Shown piece after piece: positions 19,027 through 28,337 of a DNA stretch of 61,323 nucleotides. Source of the stretch: JANLUX01 sp031366005 (GTDB lineage Bacteria > Bacteroidota > Bacteroidia > AKYH767-A > OLB10); assembly GCA_031366005.1 (NCBI GenBank), contig JANLZB010000052.1, forward strand, positions 1 to 61,323, given 5' to 3'. The notes beneath the pieces are model-generated. The model saw only the letters and a list, made by a program, of their open reading frames with translations, searched no databases and had not been told where the DNA came from. Both the position numbers and the translations under genes were made by a program. How positions within the stretch are numbered: the stretch's first letter is position 1; every line of letters starts with the position of its first letter.

Positions 19027-20403
19027 ATGGCTAAAACTAAAACAACATTTTTCTGTCAGAGTTGCGGAGCTCAATCACCTAAGTGGATTGGTCGCTGCCC
19101 TTCGTGTGGAGCATGGAATACTTACGTGGAAGAAGTACTGCAAACGGAAACAGTACCAAACGAATGGAAAACAGAAAATAAAAAAACCAATCGTGTCAAT
19201 CGTCCGCAACTGATTTCTGAAATTGATATGGAGCAAAGTCCGCGCATGGTAATGCCGGATGAAGAGTTCAATCGTGTGTTAGGTGGTGGTTTGGTTCCAG
19301 GTTCATTGGTGTTGCTTGGTGGTGAACCTGGTATTGGCAAATCCACTTTGATGTTGCAGATTGCCATTCGTTTACAAAATTTAAAAGTACTGTATGTAAG
19401 TGGTGAAGAGAGTGAACAACAGATACGAATGCGTGCTCAACGAATCGGAATGGAAGATGTGCAATGTTTTATTCTTACTGAAACATCCACGCAAAATATT
19501 TTTAAGCAGATTGAAGCGATTGATCCGGACATTGTAATTATTGATTCGATACAAACACTTTATTCCGCAGTGTATGAATCAGCACCGGGAACAGTTTCGC
19601 AAATTCGCGGTTGTGCAGGAGAATTACTTCGCTTCGCAAAGGAAACTGCAACACCTGTTTTTTTAATTGGTCACATCACAAAAGATGGAGCCATTGCAGG
19701 ACCAAAAGTTTTGGAGCACATGGTGGATACTGTATTACAATTTGAAGGAGACCGTCATCATATATACCGCATTTTACGCGCTGTAAAAAACCGTTTTGGT
19801 TCAACGAGTGAATTAGGAATTTATGAAATGCTTGGAGCGGGATTAAAAGAAGTTCCCAATCCATCACAACTTTTATTATCACAACGCGATCATACTTTGA
19901 GCGGAACGGCAGTGGCGTGTACGATGGAAGGCATGCGTCCTTTCCTGATTGAAACACAAGCATTAGTAAGCACCGCAGTTTATGGAATACCACAACGCAG
20001 CACAACAGGTTTTGATTTGCGCAGACTGAATATGTTATTAGCAGTGTTAGAAAAACGTTGCGGCTTTAAATTAGGAATGAAAGATGTTTTCTTAAACATC
20101 GCAGGTGGTTTGCGGGTGGAAGATCCTGCTATTGACCTTGCAATCATGAGCGCCATACTTTCATCCGGTGAAGACATTGCAATTCCTCCTTCTGTATGTT
20201 TTGCAGGAGAAATTGGTTTAACAGGAGAGATACGACCGATCAATCGTATTGAACAACGCATCCGCGAAGCAGCACGTTTGGGTTTTGAAAAAATTTTTAT
20301 TTCACGTTACAATCTTCAAAGCAACGAAGCAAAAAAAATAAAAGATATTGAGATTGCAACAGTGAGTAAAGTGGAAGAAGTTTTTAATGCGTTGTTTGGA
20401 TAG
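19027..20403 (+). CDS. radA: DNA repair protein RadA (Sms)
   Basis: This 458-residue RecA-like motor helps branch migration during recombination. It has the N-terminal zinc finger (FFCQSCGAQSPKW, then CPSCGAWNT), Walker A GEPGIGKST (about residues 97-105), the RadA-specific KNRFGSTSE and a C-terminal Lon-protease-like domain ending EEVFNALFG. The gene is complete. Its last 120 bases occur again 790 bases downstream, beyond a DUF433/DUF5615 pair, at about 86% identity. The functional 3' end may therefore have been swapped when the pair arrived. Confidence 0.96.
   Translation: MAKTKTTFFCQSCGAQSPKWIGRCPSCGAWNTYVEEVLQTETVPNEWKTENKKTNRVNRPQLISEIDMEQSPRMVMPDEEFNRVLGGGLVPGSLVLLGGEPGIGKSTLMLQIAIRLQNLKVLYVSGEESEQQIRMRAQRIGMEDVQCFILTETSTQNIFKQIEAIDPDIVIIDSIQTLYSAVYESAPGTVSQIRGCAGELLRFAKETATPVFLIGHITKDGAIAGPKVLEHMVDTVLQFEGDRHHIYRILRAVKNRFGSTSELGIYEMLGAGLKEVPNPSQLLLSQRDHTLSGTAVACTMEGMRPFLIETQALVSTAVYGIPQRSTTGFDLRRLNMLLAVLEKRCGFKLGMKDVFLNIAGGLRVEDPAIDLAIMSAILSSGEDIAIPPSVCFAGEIGLTGEIRPINRIEQRIREAARLGFEKIFISRYNLQSNEAKKIKDIEIATVSKVEEVFNALFG
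20284..20403 (+). repeat. radA 3' end, upstream copy of a 120-base direct repeat
   Basis: These last 120 bases of radA, including the stop, align without gaps to 21074-21193 with 17 mismatches. Homology stops abruptly at the upstream edge (5 of the preceding 13 bases match). This copy terminates the intact gene. Confidence 0.9.
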
Positions 20404-20438
20404 TTGCGTTAATACTTTGCTAGACCTGATGCATCGCT

Positions 20439-20446
20439 TACCTTTG
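20439..20446 (+). promoter_or_regulatory. -7 promoter box for the DUF433/DUF5615 pair
   Basis: TACCTTTG, a perfect TAnnTTTG match, sits 17 bases before the DUF433 ATG in the 60-base gap after radA, giving the module its own promoter. Confidence 0.55.
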
Positions 20447-20463
20447 CTATAAATAAAAATAGT

Positions 20464-20700
20464 ATGATCGAAAATTTGGTAACTGAGCTGATTTCTATTA
20501 ATCCTGAAATTATGCATGGCAAACCCTGTGTAAAGGGAACACGGATTCCTGTTTCGTTGGTTGTAAATATGATTGCTGATGGAATGAGTGAAGCAGAAAT
20601 TCTGAAAGATTATCCGTCATTAAATCATGATGCAATAAATGCGTCTTTGAAATATGCAGCGATGCTTGCTGAGTTTGAAACCACCCGTTTGCATGATTAA
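20464..20700 (+). CDS. DUF433 family antitoxin-like protein
   Basis: A 78-residue DUF433 protein with the hallmark ISINPEIMHGKPCVKGTRIP followed by the predicted helix-turn-helix MSEAEILKDYPSLNHDAI. Members of this family are commonly paired with PIN-like DUF5615 proteins and are thought to be DNA-binding antitoxins; this is family knowledge, not tested here. Its stop overlaps the next gene by eight bases. The module has its own promoter and is bracketed by two copies of the radA 3' end. Confidence 0.88.
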   Translation: MIENLVTELISINPEIMHGKPCVKGTRIPVSLVVNMIADGMSEAEILKDYPSLNHDAINASLKYAAMLAEFETTRLHD

Positions 20701-21049
20701 TTTTTTATTAGATGAAAACATTCCTTTTGAATTAATTTCTTTTTTAGAGAAGAAAAATTTTGTTACTAACCATGTTAAAAAACGCGGAAAAGCGGGAATC
20801 AAAAATGGCGAAGTGTATGCACTGGCAGAATCATTAGATGCATGGATTATAACACGTGATAATGACTTTGGTAATATTTTTAAATTCAATACTTATAATG
20901 TTAACGGAGTAATCTTGTTAAGACTTACCAATAGCACGACTAAAAATTTATTACAGATTTTTAAAGAATTATTCGGTAATCACCCCGACATTTTTAATCA
21001 GAAGAAACTGATTATTATTGATGATTCGGAGATCATTATTTACAAGTAA
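20693..21049 (+). CDS. DUF5615 PIN-like protein, probable toxin
   Basis: I start this at MINFLLDENIP, 118 residues, because LLDEN is the conserved N-terminal acidic motif of DUF5615 and the upstream ATG would add 13 unrelated residues overlapping DUF433 further. A second acidic cluster, IITRDNDFGNI, lies near residue 62. The PIN-like fold suggests a metal-dependent RNase. Partnering with DUF433 by an eight-base overlap supports a toxin-antitoxin role, although nuclease activity for this family is inference. Confidence 0.85.
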   Translation: MINFLLDENIPFELISFLEKKNFVTNHVKKRGKAGIKNGEVYALAESLDAWIITRDNDFGNIFKFNTYNVNGVILLRLTNSTTKNLLQIFKELFGNHPDIFNQKKLIIIDDSEIIIYK

Positions 21050-21073
21050 AGAATTTAGATATGTCGTAGTTGA

Positions 21074-21193
21074 TTTGAAAATATTTTTATTTCTCGTTAC
21101 AATCTACAAAGGAACGAAGCAAAAAAAATAAGAGATATTGAGATGGCAGCAGTGCTGGGATTGGAAGATGTTTTTAGTGCGTTGTGTGGATAT
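21074..21193 (+). pseudogene. Detached copy of the radA 3' end
   Basis: This 120-base stretch matches radA codons for FEKIFISRYN to the stop with 17 substitutions and no gap. The reading frame is still open and most changes are conservative, but the stop has become TAT and there is no start or upstream radA sequence. It abuts the phospholipase-D gene's stop codon. It looks like the original radA end displaced when the DUF433/DUF5615 module entered. Confidence 0.88.
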
Positions 21194-22381
21194 TTATTTC
21201 TTCGAATCTTTTCTGTTCACCACATCCAGCAACCACATGCTCCAACTCACCAATTTAAAAGAGGTCCATCTGCCTAAACTTTGCAACGGGTTGCCTTGTT
21301 TATGATATTCATCCAAAGTAATTTCAATACATTGGTTTTGCATCACTTCTAATAATTCGCTTCTTAGAATTGAAGCAAACTCATTATCCATCACATCCAC
21401 GTTTGTTTCAATGCTTAGAAATTCACTCAGGTGATTTAAGTTATGCGAACCTATTGTACACCACTGCTCATCCACCACACAAACTTTTGCATGCAGCACT
21501 GATTCGGTATATTCGAAAATCCTGATTCCGCTTTGCAGCATCCGCTCATATAAATAAGTGGTTGCACCTTTAATTAAAGGAACATCGCTTTTGCGTGATA
21601 AAATAATGCTGACTGTTTTGCCTGCTTTTGCAGAACGCACTAATATTTTTAATAATCTCCGTGAAGGAATAAAATAACTTGCAAAAACAATAATTTCTTT
21701 TTGTGCTGAGCGCAACATGTATTTGTATCCATTGGAAATCTGGTTCTTTTTTCTCAGCCAGTCATTTCTGCTTATGCGTATTGCACTTGTACCTTTTTCG
21801 GTGATAATTTGCGGCTTTGATTTTCTTCTGCGAAAGCTACGTTGCCAGATGGATTCACATATAGCAGTGATGTGAGGACAAACGGGTCCTTCAATTTTCA
21901 CTGCATAATCAAACCATGGTTTAGGTTGATTCACTCCGCTGTATTTATCTGCAATGTTAATTCCGCCAAGCAATGCAACGGAGTTATCAGCTACACATAT
22001 TTTGTGATGTAATCTTCTTCCGCTTTGTGTTAATCCTGAAAAAGGGAAAGGAGAAAAATAACGAAAGCGTATGCCATTGTTTTTAAATTCTTGCACACAC
22101 TTGCGTGACAAATCAGAACCAAAAGCATCTACCATTACATAAATGCTAACACCACGTTTGGCAGCAGCTTGTAATGCTTCAATAATTTTTTTTCCGGTTG
22201 TGTCCTCATCAAAAATATAAACCTGCAAGTGCAATAATTTTTTTGCAGAATCGATTACTGATGCCAGCTCTAAAAAATATTCCTCTCCGCTGTGAAGCAG
22301 TTTTAATTGATGACCGGGTATGTATATATTTCTTGACAAACACTTTAAAGATAAGGAGGCAGTGTCAGGAGGCAGCAGCAA
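21194..22381 (-). CDS. Cardiolipin synthase-like phospholipase D family protein
   Basis: A 395-residue PLD-superfamily protein with both HKD motifs: HHKICVADNSVALLGG (about residue 123) and HAKVCVVDEQWCTIGSHN (about residue 303). Two HKD motifs and the FDEDTTGKKIIEAL block resemble bacterial ClsB-type cardiolipin synthases, which transfer a phosphatidyl group between phospholipids at the inner membrane. It lacks the N-terminal membrane helices of ClsA. The stop codon touches the displaced radA fragment. A nuclease or another phosphatidyltransferase role cannot be excluded. Confidence 0.82.
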   Translation of the reverse strand: MLLPPDTASLSLKCLSRNIYIPGHQLKLLHSGEEYFLELASVIDSAKKLLHLQVYIFDEDTTGKKIIEALQAAAKRGVSIYVMVDAFGSDLSRKCVQEFKNNGIRFRYFSPFPFSGLTQSGRRLHHKICVADNSVALLGGINIADKYSGVNQPKPWFDYAVKIEGPVCPHITAICESIWQRSFRRRKSKPQIITEKGTSAIRISRNDWLRKKNQISNGYKYMLRSAQKEIIVFASYFIPSRRLLKILVRSAKAGKTVSIILSRKSDVPLIKGATTYLYERMLQSGIRIFEYTESVLHAKVCVVDEQWCTIGSHNLNHLSEFLSIETNVDVMDNEFASILRSELLEVMQNQCIEITLDEYHKQGNPLQSLGRWTSFKLVSWSMWLLDVVNRKDSKK

Positions 22382-22417
22382 AGTCCTGCTCTCTGCTACT
22401 GCTTCCTGCTGCTAAAA

Positions 22418-24946
22418 TTATTCATGATAATAAACACGTTTTACCCTCGAAGAAATGCTGGTTAATACTTCATAAGGAATTGTTTCCATTTGTTTGGCAA
22501 GTTCCATGATCGTATAATCCTGTCCGAAAATAATTACTTCAGTTCCTTCTCTTGCAGGAATTCCGGTAATGTCAATCATGGTCATGTCCATGCAGATATT
22601 TCCTACAATAGGTGCGAGTTGTCCCATCACAAGCATTTTTCCAACGCCATTTCCAAGTCTTCTGTTTAAGCCATCTGCATAACCAATTCCAACAGTTGCA
22701 ATGGTCATTTCCTTTTTTGCAATTCCTTTTCTGCTGTAACCTATAGTATCACCTGCATGCAAATGTTTTATTTGAGAAACAGTTGTCTTAAGTGTCGATA
22801 CCATCTGCAACTGGCGTTGTTCATTAGCAGTGGATGCAATGCCATGCAAACCGATTCCCAGGCGTACCATCTCAAATTGCGCATCAGGAAAACGGATAAT
22901 GCCAGAAGAATTTAATATGTGTCGAAGCACAGGATAATTAAAATGTTGAGTGATGCGTTCACTCATTTGTTTGAATAAAATAATTTGTTTCTGCGTAAAT
23001 GCATCATGCGCTGCTTCATCACTTGCAACCAGATGAGTAAACACAGAAGCAATTTTGATAAACTTATTATTTTTAATGCGCATCACTAATTCATTCAACT
23101 CATCTTCTTCAAAGCCGAGTCTTCGCATTCCTGTTTCAAGTTCTATGTGAACCAGGAAACGCGCACCGCTTAATTCATCCGCTCTTCTTTTCAAAGCATC
23201 TGTAAAATGATTCAGCACTTTGAAATTGTAAAGCTCAGGTTCCAGTTTATAGCTGATCATTGCATCAAAGCTTTGCTCTTCAGGATTCATCACCATGATA
23301 GGTAAAGTTATTCCGGCTTTACGTAACTCAACTCCTTCATCAGCATAAGCAACAGCGAGATAATCAACACGGTGAAACTGTAAAGTGTTTGCAATTTCAA
23401 AACTTCCGCTGCCATAAGCAAACGCTTTTACCATTGCCATCATTTTTGTTTCCGGCTTTAACCGTGACCGGAATAAATTAAGGTTGTGTACTACAGCATT
23501 CAGATTAATTTCCAAAACTGTTTCGTGCGCTTTCTGTTGCAATGCTTTGCTGATACGCTCAAATCCAAATGCACGCGCTCCTTTTATCAGAATAGTTTCA
23601 TTGTTAAACCAGCTGTAATTGTATTCACGCAAAAAATCATGTGTTGTGTTATAAAACTTTTTCTCAATGGAAAATAAATCCTGCTGACGTGTAATTGCTG
23701 AGCCAATAGCTATCAGCCGCTGCACATTTTTTCTCATTAATAAGGCAGCAACTTCTTCGTAGAGTTGTCGTTCGTTTTTTCCGCTTTGCAATATGTCACT
23801 TAAAATAACCGTACGCTTGTTGTATTGCTTTTGCTGATTGATAAAATCCAATGCGATGGTGAGTGAACCAATGTCAGAATTATAACTGTCGTTGATGATG
23901 ATGCAGTTATTGATTCCTTCTTTCATTTCCAAACGCATAGCCACAGGACTGAGCATCTCCATGCGTTGTGCAATGGTTTCATTTTCGTAATCCAGGTAAA
24001 GCATCAATGCCCAGCAGTGAATTGCGTTTTCAATAGACGCCTCATCAGTAAATGGAATCCTGATATTGATAAAATGATTCTGATAAATACCCTGTATCTC
24101 CGTTTCGTGTTCCTGTTTTGCAATGCGACCAATCTGCAGATCAGCTTTGGCTTTGCGCGACCAGGTGAAGGAGGTTAGTTGAATTGCTGAATTGTTGAAT
24201 TGTTGAGTTGCTAATTGAGTTGATTCTAATAACTTTTGAATTTCCTCTTGAATAGTAAGGTAATCCTTGCAATAAAACAGTTTACTGCAATTTATAAATA
24301 ATTTTAATTTCTCAACAATTTTATCTTTTTGTGAGGCAAAATTTTCATCATGTGCCTGACCAATATTTGTGAAAATGCCAATGGTTGGCTGAATCATACG
24401 TTCAAGGTTTTGCATTTCACCGGGTAACGAAATACCTGCTTCAAACAAACCCATGTTGTCTTCCTGTTGTATCTGCCACACAGATAGCGGAACACCAATC
24501 TGCGAATTATAGCTTTTAGGACTGCGTACGATGTGATGATCTTCACGCAATAACTGATATAACCATTCTTTAATAATTGTTTTTCCATTGCTGCCCGTGA
24601 TACCAATTACAGGAATATGAAATTGCTCACGATGTGATTGAGCAAGCTGCTGCATGGCAACCAATGGTTCGGCAACCACAATGAAGTTTGCATTGGCATT
24701 GGATGGAATAAATTCGCGTTTACTGATAACAAAATTGTGAACACCAGCCTGAATTAAATCAGAAATAAACTCATGACCATCACGCCTGTCACCTTGTATT
24801 GCAAAAAATAATGATATCTCCTGGTTAACAACTTTGCGGCTATCAGTGATCAGTTGAGAAATAATTACATGCTCATTGTCATAACACAATAACTCTCCAT
24901 TTACAATTGATGCAACTTTTTTTATATCGTAATTAATATGTGACAT
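22418..24946 (-). CDS. Fused UDP-MurNAc-tripeptide:D-Ala-D-Ala ligase (MurF) and alanine racemase (Alr)
   Basis: This 842-residue bifunctional cell-wall enzyme makes D-alanine and attaches D-Ala-D-Ala to the muropeptide. The MurF half (about 1-460) has the P-loop VIGITGSNGKT, EAGISLPGEM and INDSYNSD. The racemase half (about 470-842) has the PLP lysine in MVKAFAYGSG, LVHIELETGMRRLGF, IGYSRKG with its catalytic tyrosine, VGIGYADGL and GNICMDMTM. This fusion is typical of Bacteroidota. A stretch of TTGAATTG-type simple repeat at 24177-24225 codes for a Gln/Asn/Thr-rich linker within MurF. K-A-F-A-Y-G replaces the usual KANAYG. Confidence 0.93.
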   Translation of the reverse strand: MSHINYDIKKVASIVNGELLCYDNEHVIISQLITDSRKVVNQEISLFFAIQGDRRDGHEFISDLIQAGVHNFVISKREFIPSNANANFIVVAEPLVAMQQLAQSHREQFHIPVIGITGSNGKTIIKEWLYQLLREDHHIVRSPKSYNSQIGVPLSVWQIQQEDNMGLFEAGISLPGEMQNLERMIQPTIGIFTNIGQAHDENFASQKDKIVEKLKLFINCSKLFYCKDYLTIQEEIQKLLESTQLATQQFNNSAIQLTSFTWSRKAKADLQIGRIAKQEHETEIQGIYQNHFINIRIPFTDEASIENAIHCWALMLYLDYENETIAQRMEMLSPVAMRLEMKEGINNCIIINDSYNSDIGSLTIALDFINQQKQYNKRTVILSDILQSGKNERQLYEEVAALLMRKNVQRLIAIGSAITRQQDLFSIEKKFYNTTHDFLREYNYSWFNNETILIKGARAFGFERISKALQQKAHETVLEINLNAVVHNLNLFRSRLKPETKMMAMVKAFAYGSGSFEIANTLQFHRVDYLAVAYADEGVELRKAGITLPIMVMNPEEQSFDAMISYKLEPELYNFKVLNHFTDALKRRADELSGARFLVHIELETGMRRLGFEEDELNELVMRIKNNKFIKIASVFTHLVASDEAAHDAFTQKQIILFKQMSERITQHFNYPVLRHILNSSGIIRFPDAQFEMVRLGIGLHGIASTANEQRQLQMVSTLKTTVSQIKHLHAGDTIGYSRKGIAKKEMTIATVGIGYADGLNRRLGNGVGKMLVMGQLAPIVGNICMDMTMIDITGIPAREGTEVIIFGQDYTIMELAKQMETIPYEVLTSISSRVKRVYYHE
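24177..24225. repeat. TTGAATTG-type simple repeat inside murF-alr
   Basis: About six imperfect units of ttgaattg/ttgagttg occur in frame and encode a Thr-Gln-Leu-Ala-Thr-Gln-Gln-Phe-Asn-Asn-type linker. Similar AT-rich units occur in the intergenic stretch 18822-18900. This suggests an intergenic repeat tolerated within a surface loop. Confidence 0.5.
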
Positions 24947-24961
24947 GAAAAGTTTTAAAGA

Positions 24962-25141
24962 TTAATGATTGAAGTTTAAGTTTTGTTGATAATTTACTTT
25001 GTCGTCATTCAGGCTCCCGATATTTATCGGGATTGTCAAATAGTTGTAGGCAGCTCGTGTACCGATAAAAGCCTGGATAAAAGAGTAATTGCTTTCAACT
25101 TCTAAATTGCCTGAGTGCGTAATCAAACTTGGGTGTTTCAT
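24962..25141 (-). CDS. Possible 59-residue protein downstream of the heme A synthase
   Basis: An ATG two bases after the heme A synthase stop opens 59 codons (MKHPSLITHSGNLEV...). The spacing suggests coupling to the gene before it. However, the last third is encoded by a perfect palindromic repeat (25015-25032) plus AT-rich spacer, and no family is recognised. It may be spurious. Confidence 0.25.
   Translation of the reverse strand: MKHPSLITHSGNLEVESNYSFIQAFIGTRAAYNYLTIPINIGSLNDDKVNYQQNLNFNH
25015..25032. repeat. Short perfect palindrome TCCCGATA-TT-TATCGGGA
   Basis: Eight-base perfect arms with a two-base loop. A near-identical element (arms TCCCGAT) lies at 44076-44091 in the xerD leader. 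No U-run follows on either strand, so it is a small dispersed repeat and probably not a terminator. Confidence 0.65.
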
Positions 25142-25143
25142 GT

Positions 25144-26196
25144 TTAAATAGTTTGCTCCTGAATGACGTCACTTCGAAATCGAAACAGCAGATAAATTAC
25201 ACTTGCAAATAAAATGAATGCGCCAACCTGGTGTATGATGCCTAACCAAACAGGCACCGCATAAAGCAAAGTAAATATTCCCAAAATAATTTGAAGTATT
25301 ACGGCATAAACACAATGCGTGATTGCACGTTGTTGATACAAGGTAACTGCGTATTTACGAGCCAGGTAAAAAATGTAAATGACTAAGCCCATCACAATGA
25401 ATGCAAACCAGCGATGTATAAACTGAACCGATGCAAGATTATTTATCAAACTACTTAAGCCATCTTTTTGCAAAGTAAAACTTACAGAGGAAGCAATCCA
25501 TTCATCTCCCATTTTCGGATAAGTATTGTAAACATATCCTGCTTTTGTTCCGGCAACAAACGCACCGTAAATAATTTGTATGGTAACAATAATTAACAAG
25601 CTCCATGATAAATGTTTGAATTTTTTTGGAGTAACAATTTTATTTTCTTTAGCAGGAAATATTAATCCAAGTGCAACCCAAAAAATATAACCAAAGGTGA
25701 TGAAGGCATTGATAAGATGTAAAGCAAGACGAAGATGACTTACCCGTATATTTTCTGTCAAACCACTTTTTACCATATACCATCCCAGGAAACCCTGCCA
25801 TGCTCCAAGCAAGAACATGATGATGAGTTTTGGCATTAATGATTTATCAATTTGTTTTTTCATAAGAAAATAAAAAAACGGAATGATAAAAACGATTCCG
25901 ATCAGGCGACCGATTAAACGATGTATGTATTCCCAGAAATAAATAAATTTAAAATCATGCAATGTAAAATTTGTATTCACTAATTGGTATTGAGGTATCT
26001 GTTTGTATTTTTCAAATGCCTCGTTCCACTGTGCTTCATTAAGTGGTGGAATGGTTCCTGTCACCACTTTCCATTCGGTAATGGATAAGCCGGATCCGGT
26101 TAGTCTTGTAACCCCACCCACTATCACCATTGCAAAAACTAAAAAGCAGCCGGTTAGTAGCCAGTAGATAATGTATTTGTTTGATGAAGAATTCAC
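25144..26196 (-). CDS. ctaA: Heme A synthase (COX15/CtaA family)
   Basis: A 350-residue, eight-helix inner-membrane enzyme that oxidises the C8 methyl of heme O to a formyl group, supplying heme A for cytochrome oxidase. Diagnostic motifs are GGVTRLTGSGLSITEWK in the first loop and YIHRLIGRLIG with the heme-ligand His. A second His pair lies in the repeat half (FIHRWFA, then IIHQVGA). Length and the paired four-helix layout fit the COX15 type common in Bacteroidota. No other cytochrome-oxidase gene is in the window. Confidence 0.93.
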   Translation of the reverse strand: MNSSSNKYIIYWLLTGCFLVFAMVIVGGVTRLTGSGLSITEWKVVTGTIPPLNEAQWNEAFEKYKQIPQYQLVNTNFTLHDFKFIYFWEYIHRLIGRLIGIVFIIPFFYFLMKKQIDKSLMPKLIIMFLLGAWQGFLGWYMVKSGLTENIRVSHLRLALHLINAFITFGYIFWVALGLIFPAKENKIVTPKKFKHLSWSLLIIVTIQIIYGAFVAGTKAGYVYNTYPKMGDEWIASSVSFTLQKDGLSSLINNLASVQFIHRWFAFIVMGLVIYIFYLARKYAVTLYQQRAITHCVYAVILQIILGIFTLLYAVPVWLGIIHQVGAFILFASVIYLLFRFRSDVIQEQTI

Positions 26197-26265
26197 ACTT
26201 GAAAATTAAAGCGGTAAAGGTATTGTGATTTACTTCAAAAAATTTTACTAACGATAACGATAAAA

Positions 26266-28221
26266 TTATTTCTGTATCACCGTATTTGTATATTTATTTA
26301 TTTCCGACTGTAGTTGAAATAAAATTTTTTCTTTTTCCAGTAATTCGTCAACAGTATTCCCTTTAATTTCCTGCTCACGAATTAATTCCTGGTTTTCTTT
26401 TTTCATTTTCAGAATCTGTTTTTTCTTCAGATACATTACCGGATCAATAACAGCTTTCTGAAAATTTTGTAATTCGGTTTTTACAATGATGCCATGTGCT
26501 TCCCAGTTGGGTGATAATTCATGAGGATGTGTGAGTACACTAATGGCAACGGATTTTAATTCCGTGTTCAGTTGCTGAATAAATTCCTGTTGCTCAAATA
26601 ATTTCTGCTGCTCGTCTAAAGAAGTAAATTCAGCTAGCAATCCGGCAAGCTTCTCATCCGTGAAATGGATTCCATCCGTCAACAATTCATTGATAACAAA
26701 ACGGCTAACCGGCATCACTTGTATTGCATCCGGTGTTTCACCATTGGGATCAGGAATTGAAAAAGGGCGATCAGCATAATTTAAAAGTATGCGGATAATT
26801 TCCTGTTCCTGTATCACTGTACTGAATTCTTCTGAAATATCTTCCTGTTTTTCTGCAATCAGTGTTTCATCATCTGATAATTCCGTTTGCGTAAAATTTT
26901 CTGATGTTGTTTTACCTGCAGATTTCCTGATCAGCTTATTTATCTCCTGTATTAAAATCTGTTCGCTTATTTCCATCAGCATTGCTGTCTGACGTGTGTA
27001 AGCTGAACGTGTGATAGCATCAGGAACTTTTGCTACAGTGCTTATAATGTCTTTAATAAGTGCCGCTTTTTTTATTGGATCATTCGCTGCTTCTTCCAAC
27101 AATAATTTTGTTTTGAAGCTGATAAAATCAACAGCATTCTTTTGCAAAAATTCTTTTAACTCAACTGTAGAAACTTTTCGTGAGAATGAATCAGGATCCT
27201 CTCCGTGAGGAAATAATAAAACACGAACGTTCAAACCTTCTTCCAGTATCAAATCAATTCCACGTAACGAAGCTTTGATACCGGCAGGATCACCATCATA
27301 TAAAACAGTTACATTTTTTGAATAGCGGCTGATTAACCGGATCTGATCTACGGTTAAGGCTGTTCCGCTGCTTGCAACTATATTTTCAATTCCTGCCTGG
27401 TGTAATGAAATAACATCAGTGTAACCTTCTACCAGGTAACATAAATCCTGTTGAATGATTTCTTTTTTTGCGAATGAAATTCCATACAGTATTTTACTCT
27501 TCTGATAAATATCTGTTTCGGGTGAGTTGAGATACTTCGGACTCTTTGGATCAGTTTTTAAAATGCGCGCTCCAAAACCAACCACGCGACCTGTAACATT
27601 GTGAATAGGAAACATCACACGTCCACGAAAGCGATCATATTGTTTTCCATCCTGGTTGATGATGAGTCCTGTTTTTTCCAGGAACTCCATTTTATATCCT
27701 TCAGCCAATGCAGCTGTACTCATGGAAGCCCATTGATCAGGCGCATAACCCAACTGAAATTTATTGATTATCTCCTCTGTAAAACCTCTCTCTCTAAAGT
27801 AACTCAGGCCAATTGCTTTGCCTGATTCTGTTTTCCAAAGTTGTTCAGAATAATATCGTTGTGCAAAAGAAGAAACAATAAACAGACTTTCGCGGATACT
27901 TTGTTCTTCTAAAATTTCTGCAGTTGGAACAGTCTCTTCAATTTCAATATGATATTTATTGGCAAGGTAACGTAAAGATTCAGGAAAAGTAAGATGCTCA
28001 TGTTCCATGATGAAAGTAACAGAATCACCAGCTTTTCCACAGCCAAAACATTTAAAAAATCCTTTGGCAGGAGAAACAGTAAATGAGGGTGTTTTCTCAT
28101 TGTGAAAAGGACATAAGCCAAGCAAATTAGAACCGCGTTTTTTCAATGACACAAAATCTCCAACCACTTCATCGATACGCGAAGCTTCAAGAATAGATTG
28201 CTTTGTGTTGTCTTTTATCAA
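26266..28221 (-). CDS. dnaG: DNA primase
   Basis: A 651-residue primase that lays RNA primers at the replication fork. The N-terminal CHC2 zinc finger is GLCPFHNEKTPSF..FKCFGCGKAGD. The catalytic core has GRVMFPIHN and GFGARIL, and the TOPRIM domain has VEGYTDVISLHQAG and LYDGDPAGIKA with the metal-binding acids. The long, charged C-terminal third (from about residue 430) is the helicase-interaction region and is poorly conserved, as usual. It lies downstream of the polyprenyl synthase with a palindromic repeat between them. Confidence 0.95.
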   Translation of the reverse strand: MIKDNTKQSILEASRIDEVVGDFVSLKKRGSNLLGLCPFHNEKTPSFTVSPAKGFFKCFGCGKAGDSVTFIMEHEHLTFPESLRYLANKYHIEIEETVPTAEILEEQSIRESLFIVSSFAQRYYSEQLWKTESGKAIGLSYFRERGFTEEIINKFQLGYAPDQWASMSTAALAEGYKMEFLEKTGLIINQDGKQYDRFRGRVMFPIHNVTGRVVGFGARILKTDPKSPKYLNSPETDIYQKSKILYGISFAKKEIIQQDLCYLVEGYTDVISLHQAGIENIVASSGTALTVDQIRLISRYSKNVTVLYDGDPAGIKASLRGIDLILEEGLNVRVLLFPHGEDPDSFSRKVSTVELKEFLQKNAVDFISFKTKLLLEEAANDPIKKAALIKDIISTVAKVPDAITRSAYTRQTAMLMEISEQILIQEINKLIRKSAGKTTSENFTQTELSDDETLIAEKQEDISEEFSTVIQEQEIIRILLNYADRPFSIPDPNGETPDAIQVMPVSRFVINELLTDGIHFTDEKLAGLLAEFTSLDEQQKLFEQQEFIQQLNTELKSVAISVLTHPHELSPNWEAHGIIVKTELQNFQKAVIDPVMYLKKKQILKMKKENQELIREQEIKGNTVDELLEKEKILFQLQSEINKYTNTVIQK

Positions 28222-28228
28222 GTGGTGT

Positions 28229-28330
28229 ACAATTTACGGTTTACGGTTTACAGTTTTAGTAAACTGATAATTGCTTACGCTAATATTTTTTCGTGCGTAA
28301 ACAAACCGTAAACTGTAAACCGTAAATTGT
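28229..28330. repeat. Dispersed palindromic element upstream of dnaG
   Basis: The arm acaatttacggtttac and its continuation (about 27 bases) recur inverted, ending gtaaattgt, around a 45-base loop. Each arm also contains internal tandem GGTTTAC units. It fills nearly the whole gap between the polyprenyl synthase and dnaG. Confidence 0.75.
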
Positions 28331-28337
28331 AAACCAA

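Noticed and set aside
21074..21260. The detached radA fragment as a real gene, since its frame stays open
   Set aside because: It has no start codon, no promoter and reads into the antisense of the phospholipase-D gene.
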